Below are positions 1 through 11,800 of a stretch of 64,000 nt of DNA, in pieces; position 1 is the stretch's first letter; every line of letters starts with the position of its first letter. A program made the position numbers and the translations under genes. The notes beneath the pieces were generated by a model, which saw only the letters and a program-made list of their open reading frames with translations, searched no databases and was not told where the DNA came from. This stretch comes from Schistosoma mansoni (lineage: Eukaryota > Platyhelminthes > Trematoda > Strigeidida > Schistosomatidae): NCBI RefSeq assembly GCF_000237925.1, contig NC_031495.1:33146706-33210705 (forward strand), in the 5' to 3' direction.

Positions 1-3000
1 GTATGCAGAGCATACGTTAAGGGCTTATGGTCGGTGAATAAGATGAAATTACGACCTTCTACAGCGTGCCGGAAATGTTTGATGGCGCAGTAGGCTGCTA
101 GCAGTTCGCGACCAAAAGCGCTATATCTCGTCTCCGTGGGAGTGAGGCGTCGTGAGAAAAATTCGAGGGGCTGCCAACTACCGGAGATATTCTGTTGCAT
201 AACGGCTCCTATGGCGAAATCCGATGCATCAACCGCTATACTAAGCGTGGCTGATGGGTCAGGATGCACGAGATGTGTGGCTTGAGCTAGGGCCGTTTTG
301 ATATCTGAAAATGCAGTACGTGCGGCGTCGTTCCATTCCAGTTTGCGTGGATTACCGCGAAGTAAATCGGTTAACGGTCGTAACTGTTCTGCCGCGTGCG
401 AAATGAAGCGTCGGTAGAAGTTGACCAAACCGAGAAATGCCTTCAGTTCCTTGAGTGTGGACGGTATAGTGTACTCCATTATAGTACGTACTTTATCCTC
501 ACAAGGTAGAATACCCTCATGCTTAAGAACATGACCTAAGAATTTTATTTCCTTCTTCCCGAGTTCACACTTGTCGGGGTTGACTATTATTCCATTATCC
601 GAAAGGCGCTGGAATAGTAGCGTCAGGTATTGATAATGTTCATCTACGTTTGATGATGCGATTAGCAGGTCATCAATATAGACGTGAACAAAATCTAGGT
701 CTCGTACAATGCTATCGATAAACCTTTGGAAAGTTTGAGCAGCATTCCGTAATCCAAATGGCATTCGTAGGAACTCAAATAAACCGAAAGGAGTCGTGAT
801 GGCAGTTTTCTCTATATCTTCAAGAGCGACTGGGATCTGGTGATATGCTCGTACCAGATCGATCTTGGAAAAATTGTCGTGCCCTTGAGTGATGCCGTGA
901 TGTCATGTATGTGGGGGATGGGATAGCTATCGAAACGTGTAGCTGTGTTTAACGCTCGGTAGTCTCCGCATGGTCTCCAACTAACCCCATCCTTTTTTCG
1001 AACCATGTGGAGAGGTGAGGCCCAAGGACTGTGAGAAGGACGAATAATACCAGTAGCTAGTAAATTGTCAAACTCACGTTTAGCGAAAGCTAATTTGTCC
1101 GGTGCCAGTCGGCGAGGTCTTGCCGTGACTGGTGGTCCGCGGGTGACTATGTGGTGTACCACACGATTGGTCACCGATAGAGTCTCCTCGAGAGGTTTAG
1201 TTAATTTGGGGAATTTCTGAAATAAAGCGTGGAATAAATCGTCACGCGAATGAAATACACCTGTGATTCGGTACGCGTTTGTGTGGGCTTTAGAGCCCAT
1301 AAAGTTGCTGTTCGACGAAGTATCAATTAGCTGCAGCCTACGTGAATCGACTAGCAATTCATAGTGCTGTAGGAAATCGATACCGAGTATAGCTGTGGGA
1401 ACATCGGCAATGATGAACGTCCACAGATACTGTCGTCGGTTGCTCAGGTTGACCGTAAGTTGTCGTGTACCATAGGTGGGAATGACTGAGCCATTCGCAG
1501 CGCGTAGTCGAAGCATAGTGGCTTGAGACTTACTGTTACCGATAGGTACGACAGAAACTTGGGCACCCGTATCCACAAGGTACCTAGCGTTGGTGCGATA
1601 ATCGTGCACGTAAAATAAACGGCCAACCTGAGGTGAAGTGCCGGCGAGTACGGCCGCATTTACTCGCCGGCTGAGGAGTTTCCCGCCTTGTATGAGCAGG
1701 GAGCTCGACAATGACGGGCACCGGCTCCGAAAGCACGGTGAAACCAGCACCAACCTGGACTCGCTTCCGAAACCGCCTTCTGGCGTGGCTTGGAAGATGC
1801 CCGCTTGGGGCGAGTCGTTACGGCCTTACGAGATTGTGACCTGGGTCGGGGGGCGTAGGGGGCTGGCACATTTGCGCGGTCTCGAAAACTGAGACGAGTA
1901 TGGATACATCTGTCCCTATCCCCATGAGCCGGAGGTCGTCTAGCATCGAGATCAACGTTAGAACGGGAAGTACTAGCAACCGAATAGTCGTCTCTGGTGT
2001 TAACTCGTGCTAGAATCTTATCTGCTATGAGGGCCACCTTGTTGAGCGGGGTGTCCTCGAGCAGAGCCGTAAGGGTTGGCTGGATACTGACTGGTAAGGC
2101 TTCGAGCCACAACTCTTTGACTATCTCAGAGTCAGCTGTCATGTTTCCTGCAAGGGATTGCAGGCGCGTGAGGTGGTGGCTCGGCTTAGCATCACCCATA
2201 GGGTGACGTGCTAATAGTGTCCTCAATCGTTCCTCTCTTGATGGGAGGAAATGTCGAAGGATGGCATCCTTAAGACGGTCATGAACGTTTGGAACGTTCG
2301 GATTGAGGACAACCTCACGGACAGCGGTTAGGTGATCCCCGGGCAATGATTCCAAAGCGTAGGCGTACTTCTGCCTTTGATTGGTTATGCGGCGGATCTC
2401 AAATTGAGATTCCAGTGCCGCGAACCAGACTTCTGGATCATGGGGGATGAAAGGAACCGGTCGAAAACTGATAACCTGTATCTCGGAGTCTACCATATTT
2501 ATGTTATTCTTATCGTTATCTACCATATTAAGTTGCCAAAATATTATATATTGAAAAATATCAATACGAATATATGCAACAAATGTGGATAGATAAATAG
2601 ACTCACCGGATTGATCTGGTTTGGAGAATTGGACAAGTTTGACTTGTGCTCGATGGATTGGGTTACCAGCTGTATTGCGTGTTCCAAATACGGCTCACCA
2701 GTTGTAGTGGATGTCGAGTCGTGGACGGACTATGATCACCACTACTATTCGATTACGCGTCCAAAAACGACTTGGTTCTCTTGATAGCCCGTAAATCAGA
2801 AGGCTTTACTAGTCCAGATCAAGTATATTTATTGGCGATCTCGTGGTATCGAAATAATACCGAGACGTGCCAAAGAGTACAAGCGAATAAGCAGTGCGTG
2901 AGCAAGCTCGAACCAAACAAGGCGGATAACGGAACAAGAAGTGAAACTGATACAGTTAAACAAATACAGTAAAACAATCTCTGGTACAATTGGTTACAAT

Positions 3001-3059
3001 AATAATAATTGTTTCTGTTATTCCAATCGTGTTCTTATCGAGACTGGCCGGTCACTACA
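1..3059 (-). mobile_element. Ty3/Gypsy LTR retrotransposon (fossil), cut by window edge
   Basis: Reading on the minus strand, the order is LTR, primer-binding region, gag, then pol. The gag frame covers about 1660-2526 and ends in a C/H-rich nucleic-acid-binding segment ([14 protein letters not shown]). The pol region has an aspartic protease motif ([12 protein letters not shown]), then reverse transcriptase with a YIDD-type active site and the start of RNase H ([14 protein letters not shown]). Gag and pol overlap in different frames, as is usual in this family where frameshifting links them. Integrase and the second LTR would lie beyond position 1. The visible part looks fairly young, with about one or two breaks. 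The Gypsy assignment is firm; the named schistosome subfamily is not determined. Confidence 0.9.
2703..3059 (-). repeat. LTR of the left-edge Gypsy element (5' LTR)
   Basis: On the minus strand this 357-bp segment begins TGTAGTG and ends CACTACA, so its ends form a perfect 7-bp inverted repeat of the TG...CA type. It is followed two bases later by a TGG-starting primer-binding region (about 2683-2700), as expected beside a 5' LTR. The outer flank, 3060-3064, reads atacc and should be one copy of the 5-bp target duplication; the other copy is off the window. Confidence 0.85.
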
Positions 3060-3229
3060 ATACCTTACTTTAAAAAGGATCCTGATTAGACGTAGACAAT
3101 AATCACCAAATTCACCACACTTTCATCTTATCTGGGATCACGGATAAAACTGCTAAGAAAGCAATTGGCTAACATCTAGATGAGCACCAAATTATTGTAT
3201 TTTGGCAACATGAATTCATTTCCAAAGAG

Positions 3230-3780
3230 TCATGCGTTACCTGCCGTCTTGAATAATTTGTTTATATACTAAGCAATAAGTATGAAGAGAGACTAGTAGT
3301 CACTATACTTTGATTTTACTAAAGCATTTGACAAATTATCAGACTCGTTTGTGCTGTTTAAGTCAAGGACATTCGAAAAAATGAATGGCTAGATCTTATC
3401 TTTCTTAAACGATTGATTCTATGAAATGAACATAAAGCAGATCTTCACCCACCCTAAGAACACTATTCGTGGTGTCCTCCAAGGCTCACTCAGTAGACTT
3501 CGATTGCTTTTATGTATGTGGACGACATATCCATACACTATGCGCTTGACAGAATTTTTTTAGTCGCTGCTCACCTTAAATCGATGTGTGCATTCTACTC
3601 AAGTCTGAATATGAGTCGCATAATATGGAAAGATCTGGATAAACATCAAGACTGGTGTAATCCATGGTTTCTTTCTATTAGTACTGAAAAACCAGGGTAC
3701 ATCTATTTTCGTACGTTTAACCCACAGATAAGGTTGCATATGAATAAGTTAGAATTTGGATAGATAAGTAGCATATGCGA
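3230..3780 (+). mobile_element. CR1/Jockey-like LINE reverse transcriptase fragment
   Basis: Translated pieces match non-LTR reverse transcriptase in order: a DFTKAFDKL palm motif near 3310, a GVLQGS segment near 3470, a YVDD active-site variant near 3513, and a DWCNPWFLSIS stretch near 3650 typical of the region after the active site. The reading frame is interrupted several times and both ends are missing. It is a short, degenerate internal fragment lying between the left Gypsy LTR and a second Gypsy tail. Confidence 0.6.
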
Positions 3781-3814
3781 TTTAAGAGTGACAAAATCAG
3801 AATATACATAGTTT

Positions 3815-4180
3815 TAACGTAGGTGATAAAGTGGTCTTTCAGTCATACATTCGGAAAAACCGTGGGGAACCTGGAGTCATTGAAAAGGGAATAGGAAATG
3901 TTTTGTACAAAATGAGTGGGACTTTCGGAACATGGATTAGACAGATCAATCAAACACATAGAGAAAAAAGGACGCTAAACAAGAAAGATAGTCGAATGAG
4001 TCTTCCGATAGGGATAATGATAGATATTCCAATGGTAGGAACCCCAAGAGACACACGTAGATACTGGATACCAAGAAAGTCTAAACGTCTCAGAAAACCA
4101 GTTATCAAACTACAAGCAGACCCGAAGAAAAGGTCTTGTTTTTTGAAAGATATAGGATATTTGGGAGAACCATAAAACGC
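3815..4180 (+). mobile_element. Gypsy integrase C-terminal tail (fossil fragment)
   Basis: The plus-strand translation resembles the end of Gypsy integrase: a GDKVVFQSYIRKNRGEPGVI segment, then YKMSGTFGTWIR and, near the end, RRYWIPRKSKRLRKP. These match the region where Gypsy polyproteins have a G-D-x-V, W-x-P-G-x-I and W-x-R-H pattern and then a basic proline-rich tail. It belongs to a different insertion from the left-edge element because it is on the opposite strand. The fragment is old and broken. Confidence 0.6.
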
Positions 4181-4239
4181 TGAGAAACATCTTATCCAAT
4201 CAGCATTCACTAGAAGTTTTGCCCGAAACATCTAGAAAG

Positions 4240-5538
4240 TGAAAAGTCACAAGCAGAGTTTCTGATTGAATGATTACGTATACTGCTACTATGTTTAGTA
4301 GCGTTCCAGAATTTTTCGAAAACCCAAGGCCATCTAAAGTGTTTTAAAAATCCTAGATTTTCTTTACATAAACGAACCTTTAAAGGAAAGCGTTTCTTTC
4401 CATATTTCGCACCTTTTCTCTCGTGCTCAAGTTGCTGTGTAGATCTAGTCCGGAGGTTACTAGAAGAGCTGAGGAACCAAATCTAGCGTTCACTTAGAAG
4501 ACTTATCATTTACTACAGTTCTATATTCTCTGTATCGATTCCGCCCCATAATTCAAAACTTCTATAGGTAAGTTTTATTAAATGTACATTTTCCACATAT
4601 TTATATGAGCTGTGATGTTTCTTGTCGTCTAATCAACTTCGTGTGTGCGGAGTTATGACGGTTTTTAGATGTTTTAGATGATACTCAGTTTATCTACCTT
4701 TGTCAAATTTAGTCAGATCAGCAAGACGTGTATTAACCTAAATACAAACACTAGTTTTTCTCTCGATTTTCCACACATTAAATAAGGATTTTGCTTCTGG
4801 TATTGTCTTCAAAGACAGTAGAAGCTCCATAATGAAACTACTTCGCTTACAGTATATAATACCAACGAAATCCTCCTCAGGAGTTACGAATATTCTCTAA
4901 AATCTTAAAAAAGCATATGTATTCTAACATGGGGGCGATTGTTTCCAGGTTCATTAAATATTGTTTTAATAGATTAAAGGATTTCTTGACTAAACGGTTT
5001 CATGATAATCATTGCGGTTCAAATCCAAATAATTTTGTACATTTTTGCATGACACAGATCGTGCTTGACTGGATGAAAATATTAAAAATTACATTCCAGT
5101 ATGAATATATATGTGATAAAATTAAATGTACATAGACACATTTATAAATTACATAAAATAAAATATACTTGATGTATTTTAACTCAATGATAAGCATATG
5201 TTTATGATAATACTATCAACGTGATTTATAGCTTATGCAAAAAGAAAGAGGTTTTAATAATTTGCAATGCTTTATGGTACAACGGCCCTAGATAAATTAA
5301 AAGGCTGTCTTCCTGGTTTAGATTGCGTATAGCAATTTAAACAATAATAAATGGAGTTTTTATTGTTCTAAAAAATACATCATTAGATTATTCTATTTTA
5401 CATATAAACTGGTTCTTTAGATAATGGTAAACATTTTGAATAATTTAGACAGTAAAATATAAGCACGGGAAATAGTAGTTTCCATGTGGATAATTTTCAT
5501 TTATTTGCTTGAAAAAAGATAATTCCATCAAATTCGAC
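4240..5538. other. Intergenic AT-rich stretch
   Basis: No gene-like frame or clear repeat was recognised. The short open frames here on both strands have AT-driven composition and no recognisable family. A minus-strand AATAAA (plus-strand TTTATT at 5500-5505) lies 34 bases past the FAM78 stop and is a likely poly(A) signal for that gene. Confidence 0.5.
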
Positions 5539-6420
5539 TTAAATTATATCACCAAAAATTTCGAAAACTTCATTTGGTTTGCAAACTCTAGTATTTGGAC
5601 CTAACATATCATGTACCCATTCTTCCCATGGAACGATAATTTGTTTAGGAGGCACGAGTAAACGTGCTGTAGTTTGTGGGTCTTTATGATACCAAATTAA
5701 TGATTGTGCAGCATTACAATGGGGTGGAAATGCTGCAGAGATGGGTAGTCTGTGAGGTTTGTCCGAATTTGTTAAAATAACCCCATTATGTTGGAAATCA
5801 TAAATTTTGCGTATACGACTGCCCAAAGGCATAAATGGATCAACTTTTATGCATAAGTCATACTCCCAACGGATTTTTTTAAATACAGTGATCTCATCTT
5901 TACATGAAAACTTTTTTCCATATTTGATAGCTACTAACCAAATTAGAAATTTTTGTCGTCTAATAATTTCAGTTAGTCGCACACCACCAGAAAAAGGTAA
6001 TTCCCAGACAACAGAAGGATGAAAATAATCTTTCACATGTAAATTTAGACCTGTTTTTTTCAAAAGACCTTTTTTAATATTATATAAACTTTGATGAACA
6101 CTATAAAATGGATATTGTAGCCCATCACTATCATTGATTAATTGTCTCAGACCGCTTTTTAATGGATGAAATTCCCAAAGTGATTGACCGATTCCTTCAT
6201 AATCATTAGCTAAATACATATAATCACAAGCTTGAACAAGACCAATTGTCCAATCATGATCAGATATACATGTAGGAATATCTATTTCAACTTCACAATA
6301 AAATGTTTGGGTTTTATAATGAAGCATTGAATCCGTTTCTTCGATTTCTGTGCTTGTTGTATCGTCATAATAGGCTCGAATCCTTTTAACATGAAATTTA
6401 TCTATGGCCAATTTGTTCAT
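5539..6420 (-). CDS. FAM78: FAM78-family protein, single exon
   Basis: An intact 293-residue frame from an ATG at 6420 to a TAA at 5539. Alignment by eye to vertebrate FAM78A/B is collinear: IEETDSMLHYKTQTFY (human IEETSPIVLRYKTPYF), HDWTIGLVQACDYM (HETWVVGWIQACNQM), SLWEF, ISDSDG-like INDSDGLQYPFY, FHPSVVWELP (FYPSVTWAVP), a WLVAIKYGKKF segment, IRWEYDLCIKVDP (IKWRMRVDIEVDP), then QSLIWYHKDP and a final VPPK-type motif. The family has no established biochemical function, so none is assigned. The length is close to the vertebrate proteins (about 280 residues), with roughly 30 extra C-terminal residues. No transmembrane segment or signal peptide is evident. The whole conserved core sits in one exon, and a poly(A) signal follows the stop closely. 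An upstream non-coding exon cannot be excluded. Confidence 0.9.
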   Translation of the reverse strand: MNKLAIDKFHVKRIRAYYDDTTSTEIEETDSMLHYKTQTFYCEVEIDIPTCISDHDWTIGLVQACDYMYLANDYEGIGQSLWEFHPLKSGLRQLINDSDGLQYPFYSVHQSLYNIKKGLLKKTGLNLHVKDYFHPSVVWELPFSGGVRLTEIIRRQKFLIWLVAIKYGKKFSCKDEITVFKKIRWEYDLCIKVDPFMPLGSRIRKIYDFQHNGVILTNSDKPHRLPISAAFPPHCNAAQSLIWYHKDPQTTARLLVPPKQIIVPWEEWVHDMLGPNTRVCKPNEVFEIFGDII

Positions 6421-8300
6421 CTAATAACGAGAACATGGATTTTTTTCTTCTTAATGTTAGTTTGTAGAAAATTAATAAGAATTAATATCCCAATTCTAAA
6501 TAGATCCAATATATCCAAAGATTTTTTTTAATGTTTCAGGAACCAGTCATTCAAAAAGTGGCTAAAGCCTAAGGGAGTTTTTAAAAAGCTCCAATTTAAG
6601 ATATTATTTTCTGATCGTTGAAATTCAGTCTGATAATTTTAAAATAATTGAAAATCGATTACACAACATAAATAAACATAACTGATACAAGCAATCGAGT
6701 ATAAAATATGTGAAAACTAAGATGGTGTAAACCGATGAGATTTACTGAAACATAAGTTGGAGTTGAGGTGTACTACAATTTAAAATAATAAAACATTCTC
6801 GACCATACTTCGTATCATATGACCGTTGCTGAGAACGCTTGAGTCACAGTCCACACAAAAAGTGAATGGAGATTTTTCCCTGTAGACCAATTACATAAGA
6901 GTAGTCTTTTTAGTAGAAAACCAAAATATCACATAGAGTAAACGATTAAATGTAAAAGCAACGAGTTATTACACAAAATGTCTAGCATACAAATTAGTTT
7001 CTGTGGAAATATAGGATATGGTTAACTGTAGTTGTAAAAAGTTGAAAGAAATTTATCAATAATCTATTAGTTATTTGTTGAAATAATCATCCATTGGAAG
7101 ATAACATCCGTAAATAGACAATTTCTGGGCATAATTTAACCCAAAAGTGGAGCACAAAGTACTACAACAATCAAAGTACTTAATTAATGCCACTTTCTTT
7201 ATACATACATGAACAGAAGTTTGTTAACTACACATTCACTAAAACACATATAATCTTGACTGAAAATAGAAGAGAATGTTAGAAAAACAAACGATTCAAC
7301 TGATCACATGTTAAAACAATGCAAACTGAAAGGAGCATAGATGTTTATATCAGTCGTTAAACGATGATAGTCGCAGAAGACTAATGTGTGCATCACTTCA
7401 AACTGCTAAACCATATCAACCTACCAAGTTGAAATTACTAAGACATATCCCAGAGTAGTAGAAATAATAACGGTATTAGTGATAGTAGAAAAGGTTACGG
7501 AAGACATAAGAGCAAATATCCAACCAAGATATTTAATCGAATGAGTTCACATTAACTGTGGTGCGACATAAGAAAATATAAAGCAAAAAGTATGCGTTGG
7601 GTACAACAAAACTGAATAATAACCTAAACTAACCACAATTTGAATCTGAATACATAATTTGTAGAGAAGTGTACTCAAAACTACTAACACCTACCTTTTA
7701 ACTACTTAAATCATGTAACTAAATCTCGCAGTTATAAAAAATGGGTGACAGTGCAATTCTGAGTAAATTATTCCACAGCTACTTTTCGTGGTTACCACGA
7801 ACAGTAGTTTTAGTTTGGATACTTTTAGTCTCGAAGAGTGAAACGTGTATCGGTATATTTGGATAGTGATTTCAGGAACTCAGTTAGTGTTAATAAGACT
7901 CGAAGGTCGTTGACGTTTTAGTAGGGCACTTCTAAAGTTCTCCTTCCTTCTTAGTTGGTTTACCAAAAGTTGTGGGGCTATTCTATAGAATATAATTGTA
8001 AATACCTATTTATAATTTAAATTACGGCATTTAGTCTGCCTATCAGCCCTTCTACAAGGTCTTCCAGAGAAGATACTTGAGAAGACCAAATGACACAGTA
8101 ATCCACTTTGCACTATTTATTGACTTTATTCACAGAAAACTTAACAACGAGTATGAAGATCGTTAAACTTGGTTTCCGACTACAAAAACAGGAATCGAAC
8201 ATTTATTTATTGATTCAGTATAAATGCAGAGTGCCATATAATGAAATACAACTTTTTTAATTGAATCAAATTCCCTTAACATATATAGGCGAAACAAAAT
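6421..8300. other. Intergenic AT-rich stretch between FAM78 and OPA1
   Basis: No coding frame of useful length and no recognised transposon was seen. The stretch should contain the FAM78 promoter (next to 6420) and may hold the end of the OPA1 3' UTR. A minus-strand AATAAA corresponds to TTTATT at 8202-8207, about 615 bases past the OPA1 stop. Confidence 0.4.
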
Positions 8301-8304
8301 GTTT

Positions 8305-8479
8305 TTATACTAATTTGAAATGAATTTTATAACTGGCAAGATTTATATGAACAACAACTTTCATTTCAGCGAGAAGATACTAACATCATTGCATTGGAAC
8401 AAAAACTAATTGAACAACAAACAGGTGAAAAAACATGTGCGTGTATAGTATGGAAGAATGAACATATACATTTAAACAG
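8305..8479 (+). CDS. Exon-like plus-strand segment, product unknown
   Basis: An open plus-strand frame here reads like real protein: QDLYEQQLSFQREDTN, then ALEQKLIEQQTGEK, a Cys-x-Cys, then WKNEHIHLNR. It ends at a good donor (AACAG followed by gtatgt at 8480). There is also an acceptor-like tttcag just before 8370. The composition is Gln/Glu-rich and probably helical. No start codon, partner exon or family was recognised. It lies 340 bases downstream of the OPA1 stop on the opposite strand. It could be an exon of an overlapping gene, a gene relic, or a chance frame. Confidence 0.3.
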
Positions 8480-8821
8480 GTATGTATATGAGATAGCATT
8501 TAAGTATGGGTAATTATTTTTCTTCATTTTACATTACATAAAAACTCAACATTCAATTGACTAATGAACAAAAAGAAAGGGAAGCTTGTTTAAAATAACA
8601 GCTTAACCAATATGAATAACAAATGAACACGCATATATTTTGAAATGGACATTGGACATTAAAATAATCATGAAAAGTATCTTTTATAACGGAAAAAGTG
8701 TACATAAAGAGAAACATACAAAGTAATTATTACATGATGAAACCAAATGTATGTGCATGTGTGCATAGTGTTTTTAGAATGACACTAAGTAATTTTGGAG
8801 AAACGGAGATCATTATCACAG

Positions 8822-11800
8822 TTATTCGCTTGCTTTTAAAGCTGCAATGAACTCTTCTAATTTCTCTTGAATATGTCTTGTCCGACCTGTCAAAAAGAAA
8901 AAATAGCAGTATGCATAATTAAAACAGGATGGTGTAGCGAGAGAAAAAAGAATTTACTGGTTTACTTTCACTAAAAAGTAAAAATTACTGTTACAATATA
9001 ATACGAGTGGATCTTGTGGACCAAACGTGTCGAGTAGGGACTAATATAAACTTACGGCGAAAGAATATGCTATACAAAAGTCTGGTTGGTATTTTAGGAT
9101 ATCGAATTGATCAATACAGCATATTTATGACTTGGCCAACTTTTGGACTTGAGTGTGTATGCTTAAGTGTACCTTAATCAGTGACTATTTTAAGACAGTC
9201 CCACTCACATATATTTTTTAGCAATTAAACTACTAAACAACTAATTTGCCAGGATCCAAAGCAATATATACATCGACGACTTGAAACGACCTACAAATGT
9301 ACAAGGTTGTCAGATGAAAGAGGGAATAAACAACTTATTATTATTATTGTCTATATTTATTCAAGTAGGTTAAACCTATAAATGCGATACTTATACGAAT
9401 AGGGAGATCCCATAGCAATTCATTGAAAGATATCTCTCTGCTAAGTGAGCGATTTATCGATTTCTTGCCTAACTACAAAACAAGCGTCGTGATACTACTT
9501 CCAGGAATTTTAGTTTATTAAGATGCCATAATAATGAACATTTCAAGTATTGAAAACTAACATAACAGACTCCGTGACTCACTTAAATCTTCTGCTAATT
9601 GTACACGTTTGCCAGTGATAAGCTTCTTTACACGAATAGGATCATTAGATAATTCGTTTAAAGCTTGCTTGACATAATGTTCCAAACGACGCGCTAGTTA
9701 CAAATAAAGTGTGAGGGAAAGAATCACAAAAGATGCATTTTCAATGACGGGTAGAGAAAGTTAAATCTGATTGATGATTAAAACCGTTAAATTAATAGCA
9801 TATAAAAACAAGTAAATTAAATTAAACAAATTCATACGAATCAACAAAGAGAAAAGGTATCAGAGATACAATGTTCACCAGTACCCAGGATTTTAATCAA
9901 TTTTCCAAAGTTCTGGTAGGAACCAGTCAAGTATGGATGGAATCAAGAAACTAGGTAGGAAGATATTAACTCATCAATAACATTCGATGAGAATTGTAGT
10001 GTTATAAATGGACTTAAGATGGATATACTCAATCAACAGGATTCGGTCTTGTTATTTAATGCGACCGAGAGACCTGAAGGTTTTCAGTTCATTCCTGTAT
10101 GCAAACATGGGTTTTCATTGTCGAGGGATTCTGAACTGAAGTGAGATAGTATTCTAGGGTCACTTTTAGTGGTTTTTATGCTGATGAGAACAAACTTTCA
10201 AATTAACGAAAATTTTTAGAAAACCGTCTCACTCAATAAATCTAATAAAGCTGAAAAAAATATTAAGACAACATTGTTTTTATTATACTGAAAAGTGAGT
10301 TATGTCGATCAACTAACTTGAATAAAGCTTTGTAATAAGCTGAAATACTCAATTCTTAAGTATTGAAACAGTATAAAGTTAAAACGATAAATCTATATTG
10401 ACTAAGAAGCTACCACAATCTATCAAAAGGACTCTATACAACAGGTATACTTGACACAACGTCCTAAACGTGGGTGGCATATACTTGAGAAATTGTGTGA
10501 ACCAGGACATCAAACACATGAAATGTTATCTAAAATATGCGGATATTACATAATGTCTTAAACAAAAACATCATAACAGGAAATCAGAAATTATCATTAG
10601 CAGTTTATATTTAGGTTGTTCTGAGACAGAACAAATGAAGACCCATCAATAAACAAACAATCTGAGACCTCTTAGTAGCTTAGAATTCAACGTACACTTC
10701 ATAGATATGTACATAACTCAAACATGAGCACAAATTCAACTTATCATTAAAAAAATTTTAAAGAACGTTTTCCGGGCTTTAGAGAAGCTTTTATTATTGC
10801 AATTTTGCACCCGAACTCTAATGAAACTTTCGTAAGTTTACCTATCGTCCAACAACTGTGACGTATATCTAAGGAGAAATCTAATTGCATACACAGTACG
10901 TGAAGAAACAAAGACTAGCTACAATCCTTTATTGAACTGTATTCCTAGCATCTATACGCGATATAACAAACGTAGTTTACAGGACTGAAATCGTGCATAT
11001 AGTTTTCATTATCGGAAGTAATTAGATTCAGTTACCAGATTATGATCATACAACTTACCTTCATCATTCATTATTTGTTGTCTAAGCGCATTACTAGTTG
11101 CATTCATCATACGATTCAGGCGAGAGAACAAGATCACTTCACGACAATCCGGGAAATCAGATGATAATGAATCTTTTCGTAAACGAGAATGTTCAGCTGC
11201 ATTAGATATCTGTTCATTGGCATTAGAGGATTTATTAAATGATGTATTCAGAAAACCATGCTGATAATAGTAAAAGCCTTTTCGACACTCTTGACAAGCA
11301 AACAGAGAACGTTCAAGATAAAAACGTTGAACTAAAGGCTCCCAGGTTTCACGAACCTGACAGCAACGTAGCATTTGAAAGTAAACAAAATTAAAATCTT
11401 TTAGAAAAATTAAACATTGCACGTCAAAAAGTAAACTATTGGCTAGCTAGTGCATTCGTAAATTATCTAAAATCTAAAAAAACATTTTCATTTTTCAGAA
11501 TCTGATTGATTATTGTGATAAAATTAACAATAGTCTTCATTTTGTAATTTATAAAGTATCAGGATTACGTGTAAATATAAATAAACTTTGTTTCCTATAC
11601 ACGAAACAACAGTGAAGTTAAAGGTGTTTTTTAAATTTAGTTTCGTCGACAATTTAAGTGCTGAGAATTTTGGGAATCTAGAATTAGCTAGGGAGTCAGT
11701 ATCTTAACAGATCAGTTTTATTCATAAATCCATATGAACGCAATGCAGTGCCTAATCTGGAAAATTATTGTGAAGATTTAGGCTATTCAGTTCAAAATTT

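Noticed and set aside
1444-2592. Plus- and minus-strand frames overlapping the left Gypsy gag and pol
   Set aside because: They are other-frame shadows of gag and pol; none matches a family.
3950-4231. Minus-strand 93-codon frame
   Set aside because: It is the reverse shadow of the Gypsy integrase tail, and its hydrophobic composition comes from that.
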